Part shown: positions 9,543 to 17,743 of the stretch, in pieces
Layout of the letters: the number at the start of each line of letters is the position of its first letter
Numbering within the stretch: the first letter of the stretch is position 1
From: Bacteroidales bacterium
GTDB lineage: Bacteria > Bacteroidota > Bacteroidia > Bacteroidales > JAGOPY01
Assembly: GCA_023229505.1 (NCBI GenBank)
Contig: JALNZD010000010.1
Coordinates: 28,588-92,587, forward strand
DNA length: 64,000 bases
Direction: 5' to 3'
The notes under the pieces: model-generated
What the model was told of the DNA's origin: nothing
The model's input: the letters and a program-made list of their open reading frames with translations, nothing else
The model's database searches: none
Program-made: the position numbers and the translations under genes

Positions 9543-10759
9543 CTCCCTTTTATAAGCGCTGACTCCTTCAAAAATGCCGAAAGCAGCAGGCTTAATGCCA
9601 TCAGCCCGCATAGTACGATCAGCGGCATTGACATCGAGCCGGTTGCCGCGGATTTAAAACTGTCCATGCCAAATATAAAAGCTATCCCGGATATCTGGCC
9701 CATTAACAGGAGCAACCCGTTAGTCGTGCCTTCAGGTGCCGGATAAGCCACTTCAGCGCCATACTGGAACCCGATTGGACCAGCGCTGAGCAGGAAGAAA
9801 CCCATGGTAAAAGCAGAAGCAAGAAGAAGCCCGTATGCTGTGGCAAAGGTCACACCGGCAAGCCCAATGGTGGCCCCGGCCAGTGAAAGGAGAATGAAAG
9901 GCACCCTCCTGCGGTAACGGTCGGAGAGCGCGGGAATGACCAATGCACCTGCTATACCGCCCACAATCATAAGCCCCCCGGTCATGCCGGCCTGCGTGAT
10001 CGAAAAGCCCCTTGGCCCCACGATGTTCTCGATCCAGGTAGTCACGGCATTAAATACACCCAGGCCGATAAAGAAGATGATCATAAGCAGGATGAATTGT
10101 CGTTTATGTAAAGCTTGCTTAAGCCCATCAAAAACCATCGACCGTTTTTCCTGTTCCGGTGAGCATGGTGGTGTCGGAGGATTTTCCTTAGCAAGGGTAA
10201 AAAAGGCCACCGCGAATAAAGCAGAGATGATCCCGTAGATGAAAAGCATTTTTCCAATGCCGAAAGCAATGGTGATATAGGGAGTCATCGCTATGCCCAG
10301 GAAAATCCCTGCGTACATTGCCAGCGTCCCAAGACCGGAGGCCGTGGCCCGTTCATTGACTGGAAACCATCGCGCAGCAATCTTGGTAATTGCGTTAAGA
10401 ATAAATGGTTGCCCGATGGCAATGCCTATTTGAGCTAGAAGTGCCAGGGTATAGTTGGTCCCTGCCAAGCCTCTCAATAATCCGAAAACACCGGTCAATA
10501 CAGCGCCGATACCCACGGCGGTGCGCATCCCATAAGTATCGATAACCCAGGATGCCGGAAGTGAGATTATAATATAGACGATCATAAAACACATCGACAA
10601 AAGCCCGACACTCAAATCCGATACCTGGTAATAAGTGGCGGCGCTGCTGGTAATAGGGGCATAGGTGATCCATAACAACTGGTTCATAATAACGACCAGC
10701 ATGAAAGCCAGCAGCACGACCCAGCGGTAGCGGTAAACTTTATATGTTGTTTGTTTCAT
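9539..10759 (-). CDS. MFS transporter (FLVCR/SLC49-like)
   Basis: 406 residues and about 12 hydrophobic helices, with a cytoplasmic loop (PPTPPCSPEQEKRS) between the halves. The segment WITYAPITS in helix 1, then PASWVIDTYGMR and AARWFPVNERATASG, resembles the FLVCR/SLC49 branch of the major facilitator superfamily; substrates in that branch include haem and choline, but none can be assigned here. I place the start at 10759 (MKQTTYKVYRYRW). An in-frame ATG at 10831 would add 24 residues encoded by a perfect intergenic hairpin and is not credible. The gene faces the nitroreductase gene and shares 4 nt of stop codon with it. Confidence 0.82.
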   Translation of the reverse strand: MKQTTYKVYRYRWVVLLAFMLVVIMNQLLWITYAPITSSAATYYQVSDLSVGLLSMCFMIVYIIISLPASWVIDTYGMRTAVGIGAVLTGVFGLLRGLAGTNYTLALLAQIGIAIGQPFILNAITKIAARWFPVNERATASGLGTLAMYAGIFLGIAMTPYITIAFGIGKMLFIYGIISALFAVAFFTLAKENPPTPPCSPEQEKRSMVFDGLKQALHKRQFILLMIIFFIGLGVFNAVTTWIENIVGPRGFSITQAGMTGGLMIVGGIAGALVIPALSDRYRRRVPFILLSLAGATIGLAGVTFATAYGLLLASAFTMGFFLLSAGPIGFQYGAEVAYPAPEGTTNGLLLLMGQISGIAFIFGMDSFKSAATGSMSMPLIVLCGLMALSLLLSAFLKESALIKGS

Positions 10760-10792
10760 GATTTCGGATTTCCGGTAAAAGTAACAATTTAC

Positions 10793-10822
10793 AGGGTTTC
10801 CAACCCTCGGGTTGGAAACCCT
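10793..10822. repeat. Perfect 14-bp inverted repeat with 2-nt centre
   Basis: AGGGTTTCCAACCC (10793-10806), TC, then GGGTTGGAAACCCT (10809-10822). It lies between the divergent MFS and porin genes, 9 nt upstream of the phosphate-box array. On the plus strand it is followed by CTTTTT, so it looks like a terminator, but nothing upstream on that strand needs one. It is more likely a mobile intergenic palindrome or an insulator between the two promoters. Confidence 0.8.
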
Positions 10823-10831
10823 CTTTTTCAC

Positions 10832-10887
10832 TTAACAATTTGATAACATTTCCTTAAAATTTATTTAATAATAGATGTGGAATTTTG
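10832..10887 (+). promoter_or_regulatory. Phased 11-bp array plus -7 element (candidate Pho box) for the porin
   Basis: Four abutting 11-mers, TTAACAATTTG, ATAACATTTCC, TTAAAATTTAT and TTAATAATAGA (10832-10875), then TGTG, then GAATTTTG (10880-10887), one base off TAnnTTTG. The array ends exactly 4 nt before the -7 element, as at 18811-18855 and 23944-23988. PhoB-type regulators bind 11-bp direct repeats, so this is a likely PhoB site replacing the -33 element. Confidence 0.65.
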
Positions 10888-10910
10888 CACAACTTTTACC
10901 AAACCGTAAA

Positions 10911-12254
10911 ATGACTATCCCATTAAGATTTTTTAAAGCAGTAATGATTCTCGCAGTCATTATCGAATCCGGTATTTCAGCCTATTCACAAGAAGTCTAT
11001 TCAAAGGCTATTCAGCAGTCGGCCGATACCCTCAACGCTAAAATTGAAAATGTAAAATCCGATCTTGATTTTCTTAAAAATCTTAAAATAACCGGTTATA
11101 TCCAGGCACAATGGCAATGTGCCGATAGCAATGGTATTTCATCATTTTCGGGCGGTAATTTCCCAAAAAACGCCGATAACCGGTTCTCAGTAAGAAGAGG
11201 CCGGGTAAAATTTGCTTATACGGGTACGCTTACTCAATTTGTGCTGCAAATTGATGCAACAGAGCGCGGAGTGGCACTGAAAGATGCGTATGTCAATTTC
11301 AAAGACCCCTGGTTGCAAATGTTTACCATACAGGGCGGGATGTTCAACCGTCCTTTCGGCTTTGAAATAGCCTATTCCTCCAGCATGAGAGAAACCCCTG
11401 AAAGGGCAAGGATCACGCAAACCTTATTCCCCGGAGAACGTGACCTGGGTGCCATGCTTACCATCCAGCCGCGCAAAGAATCCCGCTTTAACTTCATTCG
11501 TTTAAATGCTGCCCTTATTGCTGGAAACGCGATTGCATCTGAAATAGATTCAAAAAAAGATTTCGTAGGACAACTGGGAATAAATAAAACCACCCGTAAT
11601 GAAAAATTCCGCTATGCCGTCGGGATTTCTTATTACAACGGAGGTGTATTCCAGGAAACCAAGAAAGTCTGTAACATGGTTACCCTGGCCGACGGAATGA
11701 CAAAAGGCTTCGTGGTCGATTCCACAGAATCCAATAAAGGACAATATGCAAAACGGGAATATTTTGGCGCCGACGCACAGGTCAGCCTCGATTGGTTTCT
11801 TGGCGTAACAACATTGCGTGGTGAATACCTTTGGGGTTCCCAACCGGGTAGCTCAAAATCCAATGTCAGTCCTACCAACAGGTCAATCCCGGCAACTCCC
11901 GATCCGATTGATACTTATAACAGGTCTTTCAATGGCGGGTATGTTTACCTGGTGCAAAACATCCTTAACTCCAGGCACGAGGTTGTTGTAAAATATGATT
12001 TCTTCGACCCGAATATTAAAGTTAAAGGCACGGATGCCAAATCCACGGTACCTGAAACAACGATCAAGACCGGACTGACTGGTGCTGACGTAAGCTATAC
12101 AACCTGGGGTTTTGGCTACAACGTGCACATTGCCACCAATGTTAAGCTGATGGCATATTATGAGGTAGTTAAAAATGAAAGCACCTCGATAAATGGTTAT
12201 TCTAATGACCTGAAGGATAATGTATTCACCCTCAGGGCACAGTTCAAGTTTTAA
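10911..12254 (+). CDS. Phosphate-selective-type porin (Porin_O_P family)
   Basis: 447 residues: a signal peptide (ends GISAYSQ), a short periplasmic coiled segment (DTLNAKIENVKSDLDFLKNLK) and an outer-membrane beta-barrel ending in the aromatic strand TLRAQFKF. The form matches OprO/OprP-like phosphate porins, and position just ahead of pstS supports phosphate entry across the outer membrane. I choose ATG 10911 (MTIPLRFF): the ATG at 10875 overlaps the -7 region and would put 12 extra residues before the signal peptide. The promoter carries the candidate Pho box at 10832-10887. pstS follows after 33 nt, so the porin probably heads the whole pst-pho transcript. Confidence 0.85.
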   Translation: MTIPLRFFKAVMILAVIIESGISAYSQEVYSKAIQQSADTLNAKIENVKSDLDFLKNLKITGYIQAQWQCADSNGISSFSGGNFPKNADNRFSVRRGRVKFAYTGTLTQFVLQIDATERGVALKDAYVNFKDPWLQMFTIQGGMFNRPFGFEIAYSSSMRETPERARITQTLFPGERDLGAMLTIQPRKESRFNFIRLNAALIAGNAIASEIDSKKDFVGQLGINKTTRNEKFRYAVGISYYNGGVFQETKKVCNMVTLADGMTKGFVVDSTESNKGQYAKREYFGADAQVSLDWFLGVTTLRGEYLWGSQPGSSKSNVSPTNRSIPATPDPIDTYNRSFNGGYVYLVQNILNSRHEVVVKYDFFDPNIKVKGTDAKSTVPETTIKTGLTGADVSYTTWGFGYNVHIATNVKLMAYYEVVKNESTSINGYSNDLKDNVFTLRAQFKF

Positions 12255-12287
12255 TCGTTATTTAATGTAATTTTAAAATAAAAAACA

Positions 12288-13115
12288 ATGAAGAAATTAA
12301 TTTTCGTTTTCGTCATCATGGCCCTTCTGCCTCAACTTTACTCGCAGAATGTCAATTGTAAGATCAAAGGAAGTGATACTGTCCTTCCTCTTACACAGAA
12401 AGAAGCCGAAGTGTTCATGAAAAAATACCCCGGTTCATCTATAATGGTGACGGGAGGCGGCTCCGGTGTGGGTCTGGCCGCTTTGCAGAATGGTACCACG
12501 GATATCGCCCAGTCATCCAGGAAAATGAAACTGGATGAGAAGATGAAATTACAGGACGCAGGAAAAGTTTTTACTGAATCCATTATCGCTTATGATGCAC
12601 TTGCCGTGATCGTGAATCCTTCAAACAAGGTTAACCAGTTAACCCGGGAACAACTGGAAAGTATCTATACCGGCAAGGTAACAAACTGGAAAGAAGTTGA
12701 CGGTGACGACATGCCGATCGTGGTTTATTCCAGGGAGTCAAGTTCAGGCACCTTCGAATTTTTCAAAGAGCATGTGCTTAATAAAAAGAACTTTACCCCT
12801 TCTGCCCTGCTGATGCCGGCAACCGGTGCTATTGTGCAGTCGGTCAGCCAGACAAAGGGTGCGATCGGCTACGTGGGTCTTGCATACCTGGAAGCCGATG
12901 TCAAAGCACTTAAAGTCAGCTATGATAAAGGAGTGACTTACGTTGTGCCATCCGTGGAAAACGCAATGAACAAAACTTATCCCATCTCCAGGCCTTTGTA
13001 TTATTATTATCTTAACAGTGCTGAAAAAGCTGTAAAACCGCTTATAGATTTTATTCTTTCAACTGAAGGGCAGAAAATTGTAAAGGAAGTAGGGTATGTA
13101 CCGGTCGGTCAATGA
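12288..13115 (+). CDS. pstS: Phosphate ABC transporter substrate-binding protein PstS
   Basis: 275 residues with a signal peptide (1-19) and a periplasmic binding fold. Phosphate-contact motifs are visible: KGSDTVLPL (27-35), TGGGSGVG (55-62) and SRESSSGTF (148-156). There is no lipobox Cys in the signal peptide, so it is probably soluble in the periplasm. It hands phosphate to PstCA. Its stop overlaps the pstC start by 4 nt (ATGA), indicating translational coupling. Residues 107-150 and 184-200 are closely echoed inside PstC (see that entry). Confidence 0.93.
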   Translation: MKKLIFVFVIMALLPQLYSQNVNCKIKGSDTVLPLTQKEAEVFMKKYPGSSIMVTGGGSGVGLAALQNGTTDIAQSSRKMKLDEKMKLQDAGKVFTESIIAYDALAVIVNPSNKVNQLTREQLESIYTGKVTNWKEVDGDDMPIVVYSRESSSGTFEFFKEHVLNKKNFTPSALLMPATGAIVQSVSQTKGAIGYVGLAYLEADVKALKVSYDKGVTYVVPSVENAMNKTYPISRPLYYYYLNSAEKAVKPLIDFILSTEGQKIVKEVGYVPVGQ

Positions 13116-14317
13116 GAAAATATAGAAAATACGGGGAAAAATTTATTGAAGGCGTCCTGTTTTCAAGTAGCACTGTCACAAGCCTCACGGTCATCCTGAT
13201 CATCATTTTTCTTTTCAGGGAAGGGATTGGCCTTTTCCAGAGCAAACCGATCGACAAAGGATATGTTTTTGCCCTTAACATCAATAACCCCGTTAAAGAA
13301 CTCAGCGCAAAACAACTGAAAGATATCTTTAACCAGGACATCACCAACTGGAAACATGTTGGCGGTAATAATGATACGATCATGCTGCTCACGATCAATG
13401 AAATCCCCAACTACTATACCGAAGAGGAGATGGGTCCTGAAATGGAACATCTACCGATGTTGGTGGATAAACTGATTCAGGAAAATATAGGCGCGATAGT
13501 TTTTATTTCTGAGAAATATATGCCCCCCGACTTTCATGGTTATCTCCTGAAGGTGAAGAATATCAGCCCGAAAGAATTTGTCCTCGGAAAAGAATGGTAC
13601 CCTACTGCAGAGCCGGTCCCGCTTTTTGGGGTATGGCCGCTGATCACGGGAACCCTGTTGGTTACACTCGGGGCCATCTTGATTGCTTTGCCGCTCGGAT
13701 TGGCAACCGCGATCTTCATGGCTGAAGTATCCTCTTTCAGGCTGCGCAATATACTCAAACCATTGGTTGAGCTTCTCGCGGGCATTCCATCTGTTGTCTA
13801 TGGCTTTTTCGGTCTCGTCGTTATAGTTCCTTTGATCCAGCAGGTCTTTCACCTTGATGTTGGCGAAACGGTCCTGGCAGGCAGTATCGTTCTTGGGATC
13901 ATGGCCTTGCCAACAATCATTACCATATCCGAAGATGCCATCCGAACCACCCCAAAATCCCTTAAAGAAGCCAGCCTCGCTTTGGGAGCAACCCGCTGGC
14001 AAACGATGGTCCGCGTGGTTATTCCTTATGCCAGATCCGGGATTACTACCGCCATAATCCTGGGTATTGGCAGGGCGATCGGCGAAACAATGGCCGTATT
14101 AATGGTTACGGGGAATGCCGCCATGATCCCTCATTCTTTCCTTGTCCCTGCAAGGACCATTCCGGCTACCATCGCTGCAGAACTCGGTGAATCACCCTAT
14201 GGAGGCCTTCATTTCCAGGCATTATTCGCGCTCGGGATTATCCTGTTCCTGTTCACCCTGATTATCAATTTCTCCATTGACCTCGTTAAAGGTCGTAAAC
14301 ATATTAAATCGCTCTGA
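13112..14317 (+). CDS. pstC: Phosphate ABC permease PstC with PstS-like periplasmic insert
   Basis: 401 residues, longer than a typical PstC of about 300. Helix 1 (about 16-36) is followed by an extra region (about 50-165) before the permease core (about 175-400, with the EAA-type loop LKEASLALGATRWQT). The insert reads LSAKQLKDIFNQDITNWKHV, aligning with LTREQLESIYTGKVTNWKEV in PstS, and later IGAIVFISEKYM against GAIGYVGLAYL. It lacks the PstS motif RESSSGTF, so it probably does not bind phosphate in the same way. By topology it should lie in the periplasm and could dock PstS. The gene overlaps pstS by 4 nt, and pstA follows after 7 nt. Confidence 0.92.
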   Translation: MRKYRKYGEKFIEGVLFSSSTVTSLTVILIIIFLFREGIGLFQSKPIDKGYVFALNINNPVKELSAKQLKDIFNQDITNWKHVGGNNDTIMLLTINEIPNYYTEEEMGPEMEHLPMLVDKLIQENIGAIVFISEKYMPPDFHGYLLKVKNISPKEFVLGKEWYPTAEPVPLFGVWPLITGTLLVTLGAILIALPLGLATAIFMAEVSSFRLRNILKPLVELLAGIPSVVYGFFGLVVIVPLIQQVFHLDVGETVLAGSIVLGIMALPTIITISEDAIRTTPKSLKEASLALGATRWQTMVRVVIPYARSGITTAIILGIGRAIGETMAVLMVTGNAAMIPHSFLVPARTIPATIAAELGESPYGGLHFQALFALGIILFLFTLIINFSIDLVKGRKHIKSL

Positions 14318-14324
14318 TTGAAAC

Positions 14325-15182
14325 ATGACTAGAAAGCGGATCATACAGAAAATTGCATTTTCGATTTTCGGAGCGGTCAGTTTTGTCGTGGTAGCCGTGC
14401 TGTTTATCATCCTCGGTTTTATCGCGATCAAAGGTATCCGGGTTATCAGCTGGGAATTCCTTACTGCGATGCCTGACCAGGGTATGACTAAGGGAGGGAT
14501 TTTCCCGGCAATCGTTGGTACGGCCTGCCTGATGGCCGGAAGCATGATCTTCGCTTTTCCTGTCGGTGTGCTCTCAGGGATTTATATTAATGAATTTCTG
14601 AAAGACAGCTTTTTCAAACGGTTTATCAGGATGATGACGGATAACCTCGCCGGTATCCCTTCCATTGTCTTCGGTCTCTTCGGGATGGCTTTATTCGTGA
14701 ACTATCTTGACTTCGGCGATTCAATTATCGCTGGTTCGCTGACATTAGGTTTGCTTGTCCTACCGATTGTTATCAGGACAACGGAAGAGGCGCTGAAATC
14801 AGTCGAGGATTCATTGCGGGTCGGCAGCCTGGCTCTTGGGGCCACAAAATTGCAAACCATCCAGAGGGTTGTGCTGCCCGTGGCTTTCCCAAACATCATC
14901 ACCGGCCTGATTCTTTCCATCGGAAGGGTATCGGGTGAAACGGCACCGATCCTTTTCACTGTCGCAGCTTATTTTCTTCCCCGCTTACCGAACAGTGTCT
15001 TCGACCAGGTCATGGCACTGCCTTATCACTTGTATGTATTGACAACCAGCGGTACGAATGTCGAAGAATCCAGGCCGATGGCTTACGGGACAGCCCTTGT
15101 GTTGATAATGATCGTTTTACTGATCAATTTGGCAGCCAGCGCCCTCCGGAAATATCTTGGGAAAAAAGTGAAAATGAATTAG
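14325..15182 (+). CDS. pstA: Phosphate ABC permease PstA
   Basis: 285 residues with about six transmembrane helices and the permease coupling loop DSLRVGSLALGATKLQTIQR near residues 160-185, which contacts PstB. PstA pairs with PstC to form the channel for phosphate across the inner membrane. The start at 14325 is 7 nt after pstC and the stop is 12 nt before pstB. Length and motifs are ordinary, in contrast to the enlarged PstC. Confidence 0.93.
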   Translation: MTRKRIIQKIAFSIFGAVSFVVVAVLFIILGFIAIKGIRVISWEFLTAMPDQGMTKGGIFPAIVGTACLMAGSMIFAFPVGVLSGIYINEFLKDSFFKRFIRMMTDNLAGIPSIVFGLFGMALFVNYLDFGDSIIAGSLTLGLLVLPIVIRTTEEALKSVEDSLRVGSLALGATKLQTIQRVVLPVAFPNIITGLILSIGRVSGETAPILFTVAAYFLPRLPNSVFDQVMALPYHLYVLTTSGTNVEESRPMAYGTALVLIMIVLLINLAASALRKYLGKKVKMN

Positions 15183-15194
15183 GATTATTGACCT

Positions 15195-15947
15195 ATGTAT
15201 AAAGCTGAAGCGAAAAATATCAACTTTTATTACGGTGACTATCACGCCCTGATAGATGTCAGCCTTGCTTTTCCTGACAAGACGGTTACAGCGCTGATCG
15301 GGCCGTCAGGATGCGGAAAGTCGACTTTTCTTCGACTGTTCAACCGGATGAATGATCTGATCGACCATGTGAAAATCGAAGGTGAAGTGCTGGTCAACGG
15401 GCAGGATGTCTATTCCAAAGAGGTCATTATCGACCAGTTGCGTAAAAGTGTAGGCATGGTTTTCCAGAAACCGAACCCTTTCCCAAAGACGGTTTTTGAA
15501 AATGTGGCCTATGGGCTCCGCGTAAATGGGGTCAGGGACCATAATTTTATTGAAGAAGTGGTGGTGAATTCCCTCAAGAAAGCCGCATTGTGGGAAGAGG
15601 TGAAAGATAAACTGAAGAAATCGGCTTTCGAGCTTTCAGGCGGCCAGCAGCAGCGTTTGTGCATTGCACGTGCCCTTGCCGTGGAACCGACTTTGATCCT
15701 GATGGATGAGCCGGCATCGGCCCTCGATCCTATTTCTACTGCCAAGATAGAAGAGTTAATCCACGAGCTTAAGCAGCAGTATTCCATTATCATTGTCACC
15801 CATAATCTTCAGCAGGCAGGAAGAGTGAGCGATTATACCGCATTTTTCTATCTTGGGGAACTGATTGAGCATAATGAAACGAAGACCATGTTCCTGAATC
15901 CCAGCGATGAACGAACTCAAAATTATATCACGGGTAGGTTTGGTTGA
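15195..15947 (+). CDS. pstB: Phosphate ABC transporter ATP-binding protein PstB
   Basis: 250 residues with Walker A GPSGCGKST (36-44), the Q-loop MVFQKPNPFPKTVFENVAYG, signature LSGGQQQR, Walker B LILMDEPASALDP and the H-loop VTHNLQQA. These are all expected of PstB, the cytoplasmic ATPase that powers PstCA. PASALDP replaces the commoner PTSALDP or PCSALDP, which is a harmless variation. It is followed after 58 nt by phoU, which has its own promoter-like element. Confidence 0.95.
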   Translation: MYKAEAKNINFYYGDYHALIDVSLAFPDKTVTALIGPSGCGKSTFLRLFNRMNDLIDHVKIEGEVLVNGQDVYSKEVIIDQLRKSVGMVFQKPNPFPKTVFENVAYGLRVNGVRDHNFIEEVVVNSLKKAALWEEVKDKLKKSAFELSGGQQQRLCIARALAVEPTLILMDEPASALDPISTAKIEELIHELKQQYSIIIVTHNLQQAGRVSDYTAFFYLGELIEHNETKTMFLNPSDERTQNYITGRFG

Positions 15948-15993
15948 GAAACCGGATTGAATAGGTTCATGAAGGGTTATCCTTTAATTAAAT

Positions 15994-16001
15994 TAAATTT
16001 G
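15994..16001 (+). promoter_or_regulatory. -7 element TAAATTTG immediately upstream of phoU
   Basis: TAAATTTG ends 4 nt before the phoU ATG (16006). With a -7 element at this position, transcription would start at or next to the start codon, giving a leaderless mRNA. The surrounding sequence is AT-rich, so chance is possible, but the mnmA start at 30522 has the same geometry. Confidence 0.45.
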
Positions 16002-16005
16002 CAAT

Positions 16006-16686
16006 ATGAATCATCTGGAAAGTGAATTAAAGACTTTGAAATCCAGCTTGCTGGAAATGTGGTCGATCGTGATCAGCCAGCATGAAAAGGCTAAAATGGC
16101 CATTGAAACGAACGACAAGGACCTGGCTAATGAAATACATACCAATGAGAAACTGCTCGATGCCTTTGAACTGAAGCATGACATGGACTGCGAGAATCTG
16201 ATCGCCCTTTACAATCCGGTGGCCATTGACCTGCGATTTGTCCTGGCAGTCCTTAAAATCAATTATAATCTCGAGCGGATCGGCGATTATGCAAATTATA
16301 TTGCCAATACGATCAGGAAATCGGACGTGCCATTTGACAGCCAGTTGCTGAAAGATGCACACGTCCCTGATATGTTTGAAATTGCACATATCATGTTGGT
16401 TGAAGCTTATGATTCCTTTGAAAAAGATGATATTAAAGCCATTCACAATATCTTCGAGCTCGATACAAAGATTGACGGGTGGAAAAAAGAATCTTTCCAG
16501 GTATTAAGCGAACATATCATGAGAAATCCCGCAGATGCCAGCCAAGCACTCGAGCTCAATTCCATCATCCGGAAACTGGAACGTGTCGGCGACCACAACC
16601 GGAATATTGCGGAAGAAATCGTCTTCTATCTTGATGCCAGGATTATCAAGCATAAAAAGTTGCAGAAAAAGGCGAAACCAGAATAA
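16006..16686 (+). CDS. phoU: Phosphate signalling protein PhoU
   Basis: 226 residues forming two PhoU helical repeats, each with the metal-binding signature: NLERIGDYANYI (first) and ERVGDHNRNIAEEI (second). PhoU links PstB status to the PhoR kinase and represses the Pho response in phosphate plenty. It lies between pstB and phoR on the same strand; phoR starts 8 nt after its stop. A promoter-like -7 element just upstream suggests it may also be made independently of the pst transcript. Confidence 0.93.
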   Translation: MNHLESELKTLKSSLLEMWSIVISQHEKAKMAIETNDKDLANEIHTNEKLLDAFELKHDMDCENLIALYNPVAIDLRFVLAVLKINYNLERIGDYANYIANTIRKSDVPFDSQLLKDAHVPDMFEIAHIMLVEAYDSFEKDDIKAIHNIFELDTKIDGWKKESFQVLSEHIMRNPADASQALELNSIIRKLERVGDHNRNIAEEIVFYLDARIIKHKKLQKKAKPE

Positions 16687-16693
16687 AAAGGAG

Positions 16694-17743
16694 ATGAAAT
16701 TCACTAACCCTGTCCGGCTTGCATTAATCATTTCTCTATTAACCATCGTATTTTTTTCTTTGATATACAGCCTGCTGGTTTTGCTGAATAAGATCCCGTT
16801 CAGCATCGCGGTCATTCTGACTTTTGATGTTTTACTTTTTATATTTACCTACTTCCTGCTTAAAAATATCCTGGAGAAATTGATCTTTGAAAAAATCAAA
16901 GTTATTTACAAGATCATTCAGTCGCTTAAGCTTACCAGGGTTGAAAAAAAAGCCCTTCGCACCACGCTTGGCGAGGACATGATTAACCAGGTGAGTAAGG
17001 ACGTGATGGATTGGGCTGAAGATAAAAAAGCTGAAATCGAACAGCTGCGAAAAGCTGAAGCTTACCGCAGGGAATTCCTGGCTAATGTTTCACACGAGAT
17101 CAAAACGCCTATCTCCAACATCCAGGGATACATCTCAACTCTTCTAAGCGGTGGCCTGGAGGATCATTACGTTAACCGGGATTTCCTTCTTAAAACCGAA
17201 AAGAATATTGACCGTCTGATTGAATTAGTGGATGACCTGGATATCATTTCCAGCCTTGAATCAGGAGAAGTCAGGATGGAAAAATCACGGTTCGATATCC
17301 AGGCTCTTACAAAAGAGGTTTTTGAATTCCTTGAAGACATAGCAAAAGCCGGAAATATAAAATTCATCTTTGGCAACGATGAAAATACGCCCGTTTGGGT
17401 CTATGCTGACCGTGACAGGATCAGGCAGGTCCTGGTTAACCTCTTGGATAATTCCATTAAATATGGCAGAAAAGAGGGCCGCACCAAGGTCAGTTTCTAT
17501 GATATGGATGAGAACTTCCTCATCGAAGTTTCCGATAATGGGATGGGAATTGAAAAAGATCATATCCCCCGGCTGTTTGAGAGATTCTACCGTGTGGATA
17601 AGCACCGTTCACGTGCCGAAGGGGGCACCGGGCTGGGCCTGGCCATCGTGAAACATATCATCGAAGCTCATGAGCAGACCGTCAACGTGAGAAGCTCACC
17701 TATGATAGGCTCGACATTTTCATTTACTTTGAAGAAGGGATGA
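16694..17743 (+). CDS. phoR: Phosphate sensor histidine kinase PhoR
   Basis: 349 residues: two N-terminal transmembrane helices (about 8-30 and 34-56) with almost no periplasmic loop, a linker without an evident PAS domain, HisKA with SHEIKTP (His134), and HATPase with NLLDNSIKYG, DNGMGI and GGTGLGLAI. The lack of a sensing domain fits PhoR, which reads phosphate through PstSCAB-PhoU. I take ATG 16694 (MKFTNPVRL); a longer frame reaching into phoU would prepend non-homologous sequence. AAAAAGGAG directly abuts the ATG, too close for a Shine-Dalgarno. The stop overlaps the phoB start. Confidence 0.92.
   Translation: MKFTNPVRLALIISLLTIVFFSLIYSLLVLLNKIPFSIAVILTFDVLLFIFTYFLLKNILEKLIFEKIKVIYKIIQSLKLTRVEKKALRTTLGEDMINQVSKDVMDWAEDKKAEIEQLRKAEAYRREFLANVSHEIKTPISNIQGYISTLLSGGLEDHYVNRDFLLKTEKNIDRLIELVDDLDIISSLESGEVRMEKSRFDIQALTKEVFEFLEDIAKAGNIKFIFGNDENTPVWVYADRDRIRQVLVNLLDNSIKYGRKEGRTKVSFYDMDENFLIEVSDNGMGIEKDHIPRLFERFYRVDKHRSRAEGGTGLGLAIVKHIIEAHEQTVNVRSSPMIGSTFSFTLKKG

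Noticed and set aside
10875..10910. ATG at 10875 as the porin start.
   Set aside because: It overlaps the presumed -7 region and lies before the expected transcript start; the ATG at 10911 begins a clean signal peptide.
16535..16693. A longer N-terminus for PhoR overlapping phoU.
   Set aside because: The sequence is an out-of-frame reading of the end of phoU (Ser/Arg/Lys-rich), unlike any kinase N-terminus.
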